A stretch of DNA of 43,315 bases from Erysipelotrichaceae bacterium OttesenSCG-928-M19 (lineage in GTDB: Bacteria > Bacillota_I > Bacilli_A > JAJDGJ01), in the NCBI GenBank assembly GCA_030265585.1, contig JAJDGJ010000008.1, positions 1-43,315 of the forward strand, read 5' to 3'. The notes under the pieces were generated by a model. It was not told the DNA's origin and ran no database searches. It worked only from the letters and a program-made list of their open reading frames with translations. This document shows positions 15,835 to 22,999 of the stretch, one piece after another. Positions within the stretch are counted from its first letter, which is position 1. Every line of letters begins with the position of its first letter. The translations under genes and the position numbers were made by a program.

Positions 15835-16119
15835 ATGCAAAATAAAACGTATGATGTATTAAAATGGATAGCTTTAATTGCTATTCCAGCAATTGCCACA
15901 TTTTGTGGTTCTGTATTACCAGAATTAGGAGTAACTAATACAGAAACAATAGTTTTGATTATCACTTCATTAGGCACTCTTTTAGGTACTTTGTTAGGAG
16001 TAACCAACGTACAATATAACAAAGTTGTAGAACCAGAAGTAATTGAGGTATTAGAAGATGGCACAGAAGTAATTGCGATTGAAGATGAGAATCTAGCAAA
16101 AGAATTAGGAGCTGAGTAA
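15835..16119 (+). CDS. Phage holin
   Basis: The 94-residue protein has two membrane segments (about residues 10-27 and 36-55). Its start, KTYDVLKWIALIAIPAIATF, is typical of a Dp-1-type holin family: Y-D-x-LKW-x-x-x-x-x-PA. The tail is acidic and cytoplasmic. Holins accumulate in the membrane and release the endolysin at a set time. AGGAGGAAAAG precedes the start and the endolysin gene begins one base after its stop. Confidence 0.8.
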   Translation: MQNKTYDVLKWIALIAIPAIATFCGSVLPELGVTNTETIVLIITSLGTLLGTLLGVTNVQYNKVVEPEVIEVLEDGTEVIAIEDENLAKELGAE

Positions 16120-16120
16120 C

Positions 16121-16885
16121 ATGGCTAAATATCAAAGATTAATAATGCCTATGAACAATGTAGGAATTAGTCAAAAAGAGGGCGGTAAGTTCTCGCATAA
16201 AGGAATTAATGCTATTGATCTATATGGTAAAAATACTAAAATTGAGCAAGCGTACGCTCCTTGCGATTGTAAAGTTATTAAAAAATACGCATATTCTAGT
16301 ATGGGTAATGCTGTTGTTTTCCAATCAACTAAAAAAGTATACTTTGCAGATGGATCAATAAACTATGCTACTTTTATGATGATGCATGATAATAAAATAT
16401 CAGATATAAAAGTAGGACAAGTATTTAAACAAGGTCAAAAATGCTACGATGAGGGTAGCTATGGATATGCTACTGGAAATCACATTCATTTTGAAATTGC
16501 GAAAGGTAAATATGCTGGTGTTGCTAAAAATGGTTGGTCATTAAAAGGTCATGTAAATACCACTAAAGCACTATGGCTTATTAAAGGTAAACATAAAATT
16601 ATAAAAACATCAGGTAACACTTATAAAATTGCAACCTCTACAACAGTTACAGTTGCAGTAATTAAAAAGTGGTCGAAAAAGAAAAAATATAAGTCAAAAG
16701 TAAATAACCTATATGCAAGATTATCAGCATCAACTAAAGGTAAAGTATATAGAAAATTACATAAAAAAACCAAGGCAATTAACTATTATGGTGAAGTAAC
16801 AACTAATGGTATTAGATGGTTTGTTTATAAGAATGTCAAAAATAAAAACACTTATGTAGCATCTCAATATCTAAAGAAAACATAA
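16121..16885 (+). CDS. Endolysin, M23 metallopeptidase with C-terminal SH3-like domain
   Basis: The protein has 254 residues. The N-terminal half is a LytM/M23 zinc peptidase: H26 in SHKGINAIDLYG with D33 as the probable metal ligand, and the HxH pair H121/H123 in TGNHIHFEI. It should cut peptide cross-bridges of peptidoglycan. Residues about 150-254 are Lys-rich and carry a beta-barrel wall-binding segment (TTNGIRWFVYKN, then NTYVASQYLKK) of SH3 type. No signal peptide is present, so it relies on the holin genes just upstream. A terminator overlaps its stop. Confidence 0.87.
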   Translation: MAKYQRLIMPMNNVGISQKEGGKFSHKGINAIDLYGKNTKIEQAYAPCDCKVIKKYAYSSMGNAVVFQSTKKVYFADGSINYATFMMMHDNKISDIKVGQVFKQGQKCYDEGSYGYATGNHIHFEIAKGKYAGVAKNGWSLKGHVNTTKALWLIKGKHKIIKTSGNTYKIATSTTVTVAVIKKWSKKKKYKSKVNNLYARLSASTKGKVYRKLHKKTKAINYYGEVTTNGIRWFVYKNVKNKNTYVASQYLKKT

Positions 16886-16910
16886 AGACTAGCGTTTGCT
16901 AGTCTTTTTT
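16884..16910 (+). terminator. Rho-independent terminator after the endolysin
   Basis: Perfect 10-bp stem AAAGACTAGC / GCTAGTCTTT with loop GTTT and a following T-run. It marks the end of the late lysis operon, so the genes downstream are likely transcribed separately. Confidence 0.92.
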
Positions 16911-16940
16911 GCTATTATACATATAAAGGAGTGATGGCGT

Positions 16941-17633
16941 ATGAAGAAGATAATATTGTTGTTTATTTTAATTATTGTTGCTGGTTGCGGGAAAATTCAA
17001 GTTGATATGAGTGAATGCTCATATCTAATTTTTGAAAACATTGATGGTAAGGGAGAGATAAAAAACTTAATTCTTAATAAGGAAGAGTTGTTAAAAATTG
17101 ATGAGAGTTTAAAAAAAATGAAAAATGAAGATTTAGAATTCAGTATAATTGATAAAGAAGAAAACGGAGAAAACAAAAAACTAAAAAACGGCGATAATAT
17201 TACTATCTCAATACATTATAAGGGTGATGATTTTAGAAAGTATGATTTTGAGGGAGAGTTTGATTACAAAGTTACAGGTTTAAAAACATTGGAAGGTATT
17301 TGGGAAAGGCAAAAAGATGATTCGAACTTTCAAGGGCTAAAAATAAAAGTCATCCCAACAGATAATGGATATTATGGAGAAATTATTTATACTACTAACT
17401 ATAATGAAGAAGTTGGCTTTAGAAAAAACGAAATAAAATGGAAAAACATAAAAAAAGAATCAGCAAATATATATATATATGAAGAAGCAAGGTCTGATGG
17501 TAAGTACGCTGACGCAAGAATGAAACTAAGTGATAATGGAGATATTATTGAGATAAAGTTAATGCAATTTAAAGATACTGATAATATTGAAACTACAGGC
17601 TATATTCAAGAATATAAAAGAGTAAAAGACTAG
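16941..17633 (+). CDS. Phage-encoded lipoprotein, unknown (candidate lysogenic conversion gene)
   Basis: The 230-residue protein begins with a short basic start, a hydrophobic stretch and the lipobox IVAGC (Cys17), so it should be lipid-anchored outside the membrane. The mature part is Lys/Glu-rich. Its second half reads like a small beta domain (TLEGIWERQKDDSNFQGLKI, then NGYYGEIIYTT), similar in feel to lipocalin- or DUF-type lipoproteins. AAGGAGTGAT precedes the start. It lies after the lysis terminator among accessory genes, where prophage genes expressed in the lysogen are common. Confidence 0.65.
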   Translation: MKKIILLFILIIVAGCGKIQVDMSECSYLIFENIDGKGEIKNLILNKEELLKIDESLKKMKNEDLEFSIIDKEENGENKKLKNGDNITISIHYKGDDFRKYDFEGEFDYKVTGLKTLEGIWERQKDDSNFQGLKIKVIPTDNGYYGEIIYTTNYNEEVGFRKNEIKWKNIKKESANIYIYEEARSDGKYADARMKLSDNGDIIEIKLMQFKDTDNIETTGYIQEYKRVKD

Positions 17634-17697
17634 AAGATACTGGCTTTCGAATATATTCATTTTTTGTTGTTTAAAAAATATAATTGGAGGTGTGTTT

Positions 17698-18513
17698 ATG
17701 AGGACAAGTAATTTAAGTACATTAGAGAAAACTGGAATATTAGGGGGGTTAATTTTTGGATTATTAGGATTTGTATTAGGTATTGGCGGATATATATCTG
17801 CAAATGATGCAAATAAAATCGCAATTAACGCAAACGATATATCAGAAAAAAATGTTCTTGTTAACTTAGAAATGAGAACAATTTCAAAAATAGAAGCAAA
17901 TGAATTAGATAATAGTAATAATCCTGTTGTACTTACGGGTATAGTTGAGAGACCACAAATACAAAATAAAAAAACATACTATGAAATAGGTGTGGATAAT
18001 CCTAGTGTGTTCTTGCTTGAAAATTACAATAGCTTATATACGTATTCAACGTATGATTTTGTTAATAAAATGTGGAGTGTTAGAATATCAGATATTAATC
18101 ATTCAAAGAGCTCTAATATGCCTTATGGATTTGATTTGATTAGTGATAGTAAAATTGGAGTGTCAAAAATTGTATCAGGAAAAAGTAAGCAGTTGTTAGT
18201 ATATTCAAAATATGCTAAAAATAATGAATATATATTAATAAAAACAGATAAAATAAAATATGCATATACATTTGTTAGGATAGATCAATATGAGTATGAG
18301 AAGCCATTAATGTATCTTCTGATCTCCATATTAGTTAAAGACGAGAAAGGTAGAAATTATAGTATTTATGAAGATTATCAAATAAATATAAAAACAGCCA
18401 GAAGAATTGTAAATGTTGAAAAAATACATGGGGAGGCAGAAAACAATTTACTATATACTACAAAAGTATCAGAAATTGCACAGGAGTTTATTAATGTTTG
18501 TGACAACAAATAA
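17698..18513 (+). CDS. Membrane-anchored protein of unknown function (prophage accessory)
   Basis: The product has 271 residues, starting at ATG 17698 with GGAGG 7 bases before. One N-terminal membrane segment (GILGGLIFGLLGFVLGIGGY) is followed by a short helical linker (ANDANKIAINANDI) and an outward beta-rich domain of about 220 residues with no recognised family. The topology suggests a surface-facing protein. Position between a lipoprotein and an Abi-type gene suggests prophage cargo expressed in the lysogen. Confidence 0.55.
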   Translation: MRTSNLSTLEKTGILGGLIFGLLGFVLGIGGYISANDANKIAINANDISEKNVLVNLEMRTISKIEANELDNSNNPVVLTGIVERPQIQNKKTYYEIGVDNPSVFLLENYNSLYTYSTYDFVNKMWSVRISDINHSKSSNMPYGFDLISDSKIGVSKIVSGKSKQLLVYSKYAKNNEYILIKTDKIKYAYTFVRIDQYEYEKPLMYLLISILVKDEKGRNYSIYEDYQINIKTARRIVNVEKIHGEAENNLLYTTKVSEIAQEFINVCDNK

Positions 18514-18579
18514 TAGATGAATGATATATAGGTAGTGTTTTTTAGAACAATATGATATTATTTTAAATAGGTGATAACA

Positions 18580-19371
18580 ATGTCATATAAAAAAATATTG
18601 TCTTTAGACGAAAAAATTAAATATCTTCATGATAACAAAAAAATAAGATTTAATATTATAAAAGAAGATGAAGCAAAAGAAATATTGCTTCATAATAATT
18701 ATATAAATGTGATTACCCCTTTTAAAGACAGATTTTGTGAAGGTGGGAAAAAAGACAAGAATACAAATAAACATATATATAAAAGTGAAATAGATTTTAG
18801 TGAATATTATACTTTATATCAAGAAGAGATAGAGCGATCAAAAATTATGTTGCACAATATTCTTTTGTTTGAAAGACAATTTAATGCAATTTATTCGTAT
18901 TATATACTTCAACATTTCAAGATAGAAGATGACAATAACTTTGATAATTATATTTTGTTTTTAAAAACCAAGTGTCAACATGGCCACGTTAATCCACTTA
19001 TCAAAAATGAAAATCAGGCAAAAAAAATAATAGAAAATATTGAAAAACTTGAATCAGATTTTTATGATTACAAAAATATATTTGTAACACTTGATAGAGT
19101 AAGCATTGGGACATTAAAGGATTTATATATATGTTCTCCTGAAGAAGTACAAAAAAAAGTGTTTAAAGAAATGTCTAAAAGTAAAAAAGTATTTGGCACA
19201 ACAAATTATTATGATTTTATAGAAAAGCTTTTTGATATAGTGGGAATAAGAAATGTGTTAGCACATAATAATAGTATAAGTATTTTTATTAAGTATTATA
19301 ATGTTAAAGGGAACATATTACGAAAAAATAAAAAAAGTATTTTATCAATCATAAAAGATTTACAAAAATGA
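18580..19371 (+). CDS. Abi_2/AbiF-type HEPN protein, probable phage-exclusion factor
   Basis: The protein has 263 residues, starting at ATG 18580 with AGGTGAT upstream. The start (LSLDEKIKYLHDNKKIRFNI, then DEAKEILLHNNYINVITPFKDRF) is the hallmark of the Abi_2 family (AbiD/AbiF). A HEPN RNase motif R224-NVLA-H229 lies near the end, and a further R-x5-H occurs at RSKIMLH around residue 87. Abi_2 proteins abort infection by competing phages, and some members pair with a neighbouring non-coding RNA. As the last prophage gene it would protect the lysogen from superinfection. A non-coding stretch with its own terminator follows. Confidence 0.78.
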   Translation: MSYKKILSLDEKIKYLHDNKKIRFNIIKEDEAKEILLHNNYINVITPFKDRFCEGGKKDKNTNKHIYKSEIDFSEYYTLYQEEIERSKIMLHNILLFERQFNAIYSYYILQHFKIEDDNNFDNYILFLKTKCQHGHVNPLIKNENQAKKIIENIEKLESDFYDYKNIFVTLDRVSIGTLKDLYICSPEEVQKKVFKEMSKSKKVFGTTNYYDFIEKLFDIVGIRNVLAHNNSISIFIKYYNVKGNILRKNKKSILSIIKDLQK

Positions 19372-19408
19372 AAAAGGCACTATTGTACGTTTAGTACTAG
19401 TGCTTTTT
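19369..19408 (+). terminator. Rho-independent terminator, bidirectional
   Basis: GAAAAAGGCACTA and TAGTGCTTTTTC form a long stem with one bulge, overlapping the stop of the Abi_2 gene and followed by CATAA. The flanking A and T runs let it work on both strands. Confidence 0.8.
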
Positions 19409-19571
19409 CATAACCTTATTTGGTTGACTTACAATACAATTATAACCATGTTGGTAACAATTGTAAAGGGGGATACATAAAAAAAGTATAATTTAATTAT
19501 ATTTCTGCAATATTAAAAAATCTATTATATTTGGCAATCAACTGGCGACAAGGAACATTGAATATAAAAAT
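19409..19571 (+). other. Non-coding stretch at the prophage right end
   Basis: No open frame is seen. It contains an inverted repeat CAATTATAACC / GGTAACAATTG (about 19435-19462) and is enclosed between two terminators. It may hold an integrase or excisionase arm site or a small RNA linked to the Abi_2 gene. I see no clear promoter. Confidence 0.35.
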
Positions 19572-19596
19572 AAAGCCTTAATATAGGGCTTTTTTA
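19572..19596 (+). terminator. Hairpin terminator at the prophage/host junction
   Basis: AAAGCC pairs with GGCTTT across a 9-base AT-rich loop, followed by a T-run in the plus direction. The A-run on the other side would let it also terminate minus-strand transcription of the truncated ssb. Confidence 0.75.
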
Positions 19597-19812
19597 TATA
19601 AACATATATTTACTAGTGCAATAGTTAGCAGTAGATTCTGCAATTCCTTTCCATAAAACACAATCAATAAAATCAACTTCATAATTACCTTCAATATTCT
19701 TAAAACTTCTTTGAACAGCTAAGGTAATATTCGCAAGTTTCTTACCATCTTGTGTCTCATTAACCACAGGATCTTTAACTAGACGACCAACAATAACTAT
19801 TTGATTCAGCAT
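19594..19812 (-). pseudogene. ssb: Single-stranded DNA-binding protein, truncated by prophage insertion
   Basis: The 72 codons encode a clear SSB start (MLNQIVIVGRLVKDP, then KLANITLAVQRSFKN, then DFIDCVLWKGIAESTANY), about two thirds of the OB fold. Family members are usually 110-170 residues with an acidic C-terminal tip; here the similarity stops at residue 65-68, seven codons of phage sequence follow and then a stop. A good ribosome site (AAAGGAAAGGAGAG) and promoter remain. It is not in the usual rpsF-ssb-rpsR setting, so it is likely a second, possibly competence-linked, ssb whose loss is tolerated. The truncated product should not bind DNA properly. Confidence 0.85.
19597..19620. other. 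Probable right attachment junction (attR) inside ssb
   Basis: Similarity to SSB proteins is lost after TANYC(TSK), which places the phage/host boundary at about 19606-19620. The core cannot be delimited because the left junction is outside the window. Confidence 0.55.
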
Positions 19813-19845
19813 TAATATCTCTCCTTTCCTTTAAGCATTGAACAA

Positions 19846-19874
19846 AGTATAATTCAGATATCGAAAATACTCAA
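19846..19874 (-). promoter_or_regulatory. Promoter of the truncated ssb
   Basis: On the minus strand TTGAGT (19869-19874) and TATACT (19846-19851) are 17 bases apart, a good sigma-A match about 35 bases before the ssb start codon. Confidence 0.7.
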
Positions 19875-20015
19875 ACGCTAATAATTGAAACAATGTAAAC
19901 TAAAAGCAGACAATTAATAAGCTATTGTTTGAATAAGAATGAATTTAACTAAGTTTCACATAATCATTAGTCTGTAATAGAAATAATCCTAAATAAGGTT
20001 GTTAACTAAAAATAG

Positions 20016-20044
20016 TTGACACCAAAATAATGTTATGATATACT
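20016..20044 (+). promoter_or_regulatory. Strong sigma-A promoter of rpsP
   Basis: Consensus -35 TTGACA (20016-20021), 17-base spacer, -10 TATACT (20039-20044), then AAGGAGGAG 7 bases before the rpsP start. The leader is short, about 20 bases. Confidence 0.85.
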
Positions 20045-20070
20045 TGTTAAGGTGAAAAGGAGGAGAAAAT

Positions 20071-20343
20071 ATGGCTGTAAAATTAAGATTAAAAAGAATG
20101 GGTGCAAAACAAAAACCATTCTATCGTATTGTAGCTGCTGATTCAAGATTTCCAAGAGATGGTAGAATTATTGAAACAGTAGGAACATATGATCCAAACA
20201 CAACACCTGCAACAATTAATTTAAAAGAAGAAATTGCTTTTAAATGGTTACAAGATGGTGCACAACCTACTGAAACAGTAAGAAGTATTTTATCTGATGC
20301 TGGTTTAATGAAAAAATTACACGAAAGTAAGAATAGTAAATAA
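20071..20343 (+). CDS. rpsP: 30S ribosomal protein bS16
   Basis: The 90-residue protein has the family start [21 protein letters not shown] followed by [14 protein letters not shown] and the [12 protein letters not shown] motif, all typical of bS16 (quoted here as short motifs). It binds 16S rRNA and helps assemble the 30S body. It has a near-consensus promoter and Shine-Dalgarno site. Its TAA stop shares a base with the khpA start, so the two are coupled. Downstream genes rimM and trmD commonly share this operon in Bacillota. Confidence 0.97.
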   Translation: MAVKLRLKRMGAKQKPFYRIVAADSRFPRDGRIIETVGTYDPNTTPATINLKEEIAFKWLQDGAQPTETVRSILSDAGLMKKLHESKNSK

Positions 20344-20591
20344 TGAAAGATTATCCAAAGATTGTTAAAGCAATTATCACACCATTAGTTGAAGATCCAT
20401 CGAGTCTTGATGTGAATGTAATGCCAACAGCTAATGATGATGAAATTAAAATTTTGGTTATCGCGCATGAAGATCAAATTCCAAGATTAATTGGAAAACA
20501 AGGTCGTAATGCAAATGCAATCAGACAGTTAGTTCGTGCCGCAGCAAGTGAAGAAAACAAAAAAATTCTAGTCGATTTTGAATCATTTTAA
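20343..20591 (+). CDS. khpA: KH-domain RNA-binding protein KhpA (YlqC)
   Basis: The 82-residue single KH-domain protein has the RNA-binding GXXG loop in IPRLIGKQGRNANAIRQLV and a C-terminal strand KILVDFES. KhpA, usually with KhpB (Jag), binds RNA and affects cell size and division in Bacillota. Location directly after rpsP is conserved in the phylum. Its start overlaps the rpsP stop by one base. A terminator-like hairpin follows. Confidence 0.92.
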   Translation: MKDYPKIVKAIITPLVEDPSSLDVNVMPTANDDEIKILVIAHEDQIPRLIGKQGRNANAIRQLVRAAASEENKKILVDFESF

Positions 20592-20602
20592 AATGAAAAG
20601 AC

Positions 20603-20627
20603 AAAAAAGACTAGAGTTCTTTTTTTT
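20603..20627 (+). terminator. Terminator-like hairpin after khpA
   Basis: AAAAAAGA pairs with TCTTTTTT over a 7-base loop; the stem is AT-rich and weak but a T-run follows. It would partly uncouple khpA from the next gene, which has its own promoter. Confidence 0.6.
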
Positions 20628-20630
20628 AAT

Positions 20631-20659
20631 TTGCTATCCTAATAAAGAGAAGGTATGAT
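20631..20659 (+). promoter_or_regulatory. Promoter upstream of the glutamine amidotransferase gene
   Basis: TTGCTA (20631-20636), 17-base spacer, TATGAT (20654-20659). It would also drive rimM and trmD. Confidence 0.55.
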
Positions 20660-20682
20660 ATTCTTATCAAGGAGGTCTAATT

Positions 20683-21441
20683 ATGAAAAAACCAGTTATT
20701 GGTATCTCATCAAATGAACAGGCAAATTTTGATGGTTGGTTTATTGAGCATTATATTAATTATACAAAATCAGAAACGATAAAAGTAATTGATGATGTTG
20801 AAGCTCTACCAATTATTATACCTGTCTTAGAAAACAATAAATGTATTGATAGTTATTTAGATATGATCGATGGTTTAATTGTGACAGGGGGTCATGATGT
20901 CTATCCTCTTTTATATACTGATAATATGATGAATGAATGTGGTGATGTTTATCCTAAAACTGACTTTTTTGATATTAATCTAATTAAAGCAGCGCTAGCA
21001 AGGAAAATACCAACAATTGTAATATGTCGTGGTGTTCAGATTGCTAATGTCGCCTATAAAGGAACTCTTTATCAGGATGTACAAACTGAACTAAAAACTG
21101 AGATTAAACATCATGCCCCAAACGAAGGCAATATTAATGTTCATAGTATTAAGATTATTGATGAAGACTCACTCTTTTCAAGATTAACTGGATTAAAAGA
21201 ACAAGTATTTGTTAATTCGATTCATCATCAAGCAATTAAGGAATTAGCACCAATTTTTAAAGTAGTTGCACAGGCTGAGGATGGTGTTATTGAAATAATT
21301 GAATTAAAGGATAGCAAACAATTTTTTATAGGAACACAGTTTCATCCAGAGATTCTAGGTAGTGTTGGTAATGAGAATATGATGAAATTATTTAGAGGTA
21401 TGACTAATTATATTAGAGAAGCTAAAGAAATAGAGGAATAG
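20683..21441 (+). CDS. Class I glutamine amidotransferase, gamma-glutamyl-GABA hydrolase-like (peptidase C26)
   Basis: The 252-residue protein has the nucleophile elbow VICRGVQIAN with Cys115, the GLIVTGGHDVYP oxyanion region before it, SIHHQAIK, and the catalytic His in GTQFHPEI. This matches PuuD-type peptidase C26 enzymes that cleave gamma-glutamyl amide bonds. No synthetase partner is nearby, so it likely acts alone as a hydrolase; the substrate is unknown. TCAAGGAGGT precedes the start. It lies between khpA and rimM and is only three bases from rimM, so it is cotranscribed with it. Confidence 0.85.
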   Translation: MKKPVIGISSNEQANFDGWFIEHYINYTKSETIKVIDDVEALPIIIPVLENNKCIDSYLDMIDGLIVTGGHDVYPLLYTDNMMNECGDVYPKTDFFDINLIKAALARKIPTIVICRGVQIANVAYKGTLYQDVQTELKTEIKHHAPNEGNINVHSIKIIDEDSLFSRLTGLKEQVFVNSIHHQAIKELAPIFKVVAQAEDGVIEIIELKDSKQFFIGTQFHPEILGSVGNENMMKLFRGMTNYIREAKEIEE

Positions 21442-21444
21442 ATA

Positions 21445-21948
21445 ATGGAATTAATAAATGTTGGAATAATTGTGGGTTTTCATGGTTTAAAGGGAGAACT
21501 AAAAGTTAAAACAACCACTGATTTTATCAAAGAGAGATTTAAAAAAAATAATGTATTGCTTTTGAATTATCAAGATGATTTGATTGAAATGAAGATAGCC
21601 AGTGTACGTGAACATAAAGGATTACTATTGATAACTTTTGAAGGATATAGTCATCTTAATGATGTTGAAAAATTTAAAGGTTACAAGTTACAAATTACTA
21701 AAGAGATGTTATTAGCATTAGAAAATGATGAATATTATTACTTTGATTTAATTGGTCTGGAAGTAATTACTTATACAAAAGAATCATTAGGAAAAGTAAA
21801 GTCAATTATGGAAACAGGAGCAAATGATATTCTCGTGGTTGAAACTAGTGATAAGGAAATTTTAATACCTTTTATTAATGCTGTTGTCGATGAAGTAAAT
21901 CTAAATGCTAAACAAATAACTTTACATGAAATCGAGGGATTGTGGTAA
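21445..21948 (+). CDS. rimM: Ribosome maturation factor RimM
   Basis: The 167-residue protein has the N-terminal RimM beta-barrel (VGIIVGFHGLKGELKVKT) and C-terminal PRC barrel (YYFDLIGLEVIT, then METGANDILVVE, and the IPFINAVVDEV motif). RimM binds bS19 during maturation of the 30S head. Its stop overlaps the trmD start by one base. Neighbourhood rimM-trmD is strongly conserved. Confidence 0.95.
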   Translation: MELINVGIIVGFHGLKGELKVKTTTDFIKERFKKNNVLLLNYQDDLIEMKIASVREHKGLLLITFEGYSHLNDVEKFKGYKLQITKEMLLALENDEYYYFDLIGLEVITYTKESLGKVKSIMETGANDILVVETSDKEILIPFINAVVDEVNLNAKQITLHEIEGLW

Positions 21949-22673
21949 TGAAATTTAAAGTACTTTCGTTATTTCCTGAAATGATTAATAGTTTTAAGAA
22001 TCATTCAATTATTAAAAGAGCAATTGAAAATAACAAACTAGCAATTGATGTTATTGATTTTAGAGATTATGCTGCTAACAAACATCATAAGGTAGATGAT
22101 ACACCTTATGGTGGTGGCAGTGGAATGGTTTTACAAGTGCAACCAATCTATGATGCTTTGCAAGCTCATAAATCTAGTAAGAGCAAAGTAATTTTAGTTT
22201 GTCCAACAGGAAAACAATTTAAGCAAGAGCATGCCCATGAACTCGCCAAAGAAACAGAATTAATCTTTATCTGTGGTCACTATGAAGGCTATGATGAAAG
22301 AATTCGAGATTATGTTGATTACGAGTATTCGATTGGTGACTATGTTATTACTAGTGGTGAGATTGCTAGTATTGTAATGATGGATGCTATTGGAAGATTA
22401 GTTACTGGAGTAATTGAAGAAGAATCACATCAAGATGACTCCTTTCAAAATGGACTTTTAGAATATCCGCAATATACAAAACCACAAGTATTTGATAATA
22501 AGGCTGTTCCAGAAGTGTTAGTTAATGGACATCATAAAAAAATTAATGAATATCGCATGCAAGAATCCATTAAAAAAACAGCAAAAAATCGCCCTGATCT
22601 TTTAGAAAACGATGCTCTAAGTCCTGAGATAAAAGCATTGATTAAACAATTAAAAAGAGATAAAGTAATTTAA
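21948..22673 (+). CDS. trmD: tRNA (guanine-N1-)-methyltransferase TrmD
   Basis: The product has 241 residues, starting at ATG 21948 that overlaps the rimM stop; the in-frame GTG 6 bases earlier lacks advantage. The motifs are those of the SPOUT knot enzyme: VDDTPYGGGSGMVLQ, CGHYEGYDERI, and YSIGDYVITSGEIA. It makes m1G37 in tRNAs that read CNN codons, preventing +1 frameshifts. A terminator follows, ending the operon. Confidence 0.97.
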   Translation: MKFKVLSLFPEMINSFKNHSIIKRAIENNKLAIDVIDFRDYAANKHHKVDDTPYGGGSGMVLQVQPIYDALQAHKSSKSKVILVCPTGKQFKQEHAHELAKETELIFICGHYEGYDERIRDYVDYEYSIGDYVITSGEIASIVMMDAIGRLVTGVIEEESHQDDSFQNGLLEYPQYTKPQVFDNKAVPEVLVNGHHKKINEYRMQESIKKTAKNRPDLLENDALSPEIKALIKQLKRDKVI

Positions 22674-22674
22674 C

Positions 22675-22697
22675 AAGAGCTTATAAAGCTCTTTTTT
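22675..22697 (+). terminator. Rho-independent terminator after trmD
   Basis: AAGAGC / GCTCTT stem with a 7-base loop and T-run. Confidence 0.88.
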
Positions 22698-22718
22698 AAT
22701 GTTAATCTTTTCACATTG

Positions 22719-22764
22719 ATAAATGTAAAGTATACTTGACAATAAATGTAAAGTAAACTATACT
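22719..22764 (+). promoter_or_regulatory. Promoter with paired direct repeats, probable operator of the XRE regulator
   Basis: TTGACA (22736-22741) and TATACT (22759-22764) are 17 bases apart. Two copies of ATAAATGTAAAGTATACT (22719-22736; second copy 22742-22759 with one change) bracket the -35 box, 23 bases apart centre to centre. A regulator bound there would block RNA polymerase, suggesting autoregulation. Confidence 0.65.
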
Positions 22765-22780
22765 TTATTTAGGTGGTAAA

Positions 22781-22999
22781 ATGAAAACAGAAATTCAAGA
22801 GTTAAGAAAAGAGTATAAAATATCACAAGAAGAGTTAGCACAGGCTGTAGGTGTGACAAGACAGACGATTATTTCTATAGAAAAAGAAAAATATATTGCT
22901 TCTTTAATCTTAGCCTATAAAATTGCCACATTCTTTAATCGAAAAATTGAAGAAGTATTTGATTTCTCTAAGGTAGGTGAAGATGATGAAAGAATTTAA
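22781..22999 (+). CDS. XRE-family transcriptional regulator, small Cro-like
   Basis: The 72-residue protein is almost entirely a helix-turn-helix (KISQEELAQAVGVTRQTIIS, then EKEKYIASLILAYKIA), with a short acidic C-terminus. It belongs to the small YozG-like regulators often paired with a membrane protein gene, as here with a 14-base overlap. Likely represses its own promoter through the direct repeats just upstream. AGGTGG precedes the ATG. Confidence 0.88.
   Translation: MKTEIQELRKEYKISQEELAQAVGVTRQTIISIEKEKYIASLILAYKIATFFNRKIEEVFDFSKVGEDDERI

Larger units (their letters stand above)
1..19612 (+). mobile_element. Prophage, right-hand (late) part, left end outside window
   Basis: An unbroken run of plus-strand phage genes covers head, tail, packaging and lysis functions and ends in accessory genes. 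The run stops inside a truncated ssb gene at about 19.6 kb, which I take as the right attachment junction. No integrase, repressor or replication gene is present, so these must lie to the left of the window. No sheath or contractile-tail gene is recognisable, and the tape measure, major tail protein and tail chaperone fit a siphovirus morphology. Gene order departs from the usual terminase-portal-MuF-scaffold-capsid-tail order (see findings). Confidence 0.93.

Noticed and set aside
16210-16222. GIN in place of GID in the M23 zinc motif of the endolysin
   Set aside because: D33 three residues on can serve as ligand, and phage M23 enzymes with the H-xxx-xxx-D spacing (HKG..AID) are familiar.
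17679-17684. TATAAT before the membrane-anchored accessory gene
   Set aside because: It lies only two bases before the Shine-Dalgarno site, so transcripts would start past it; the -35 is also poor.
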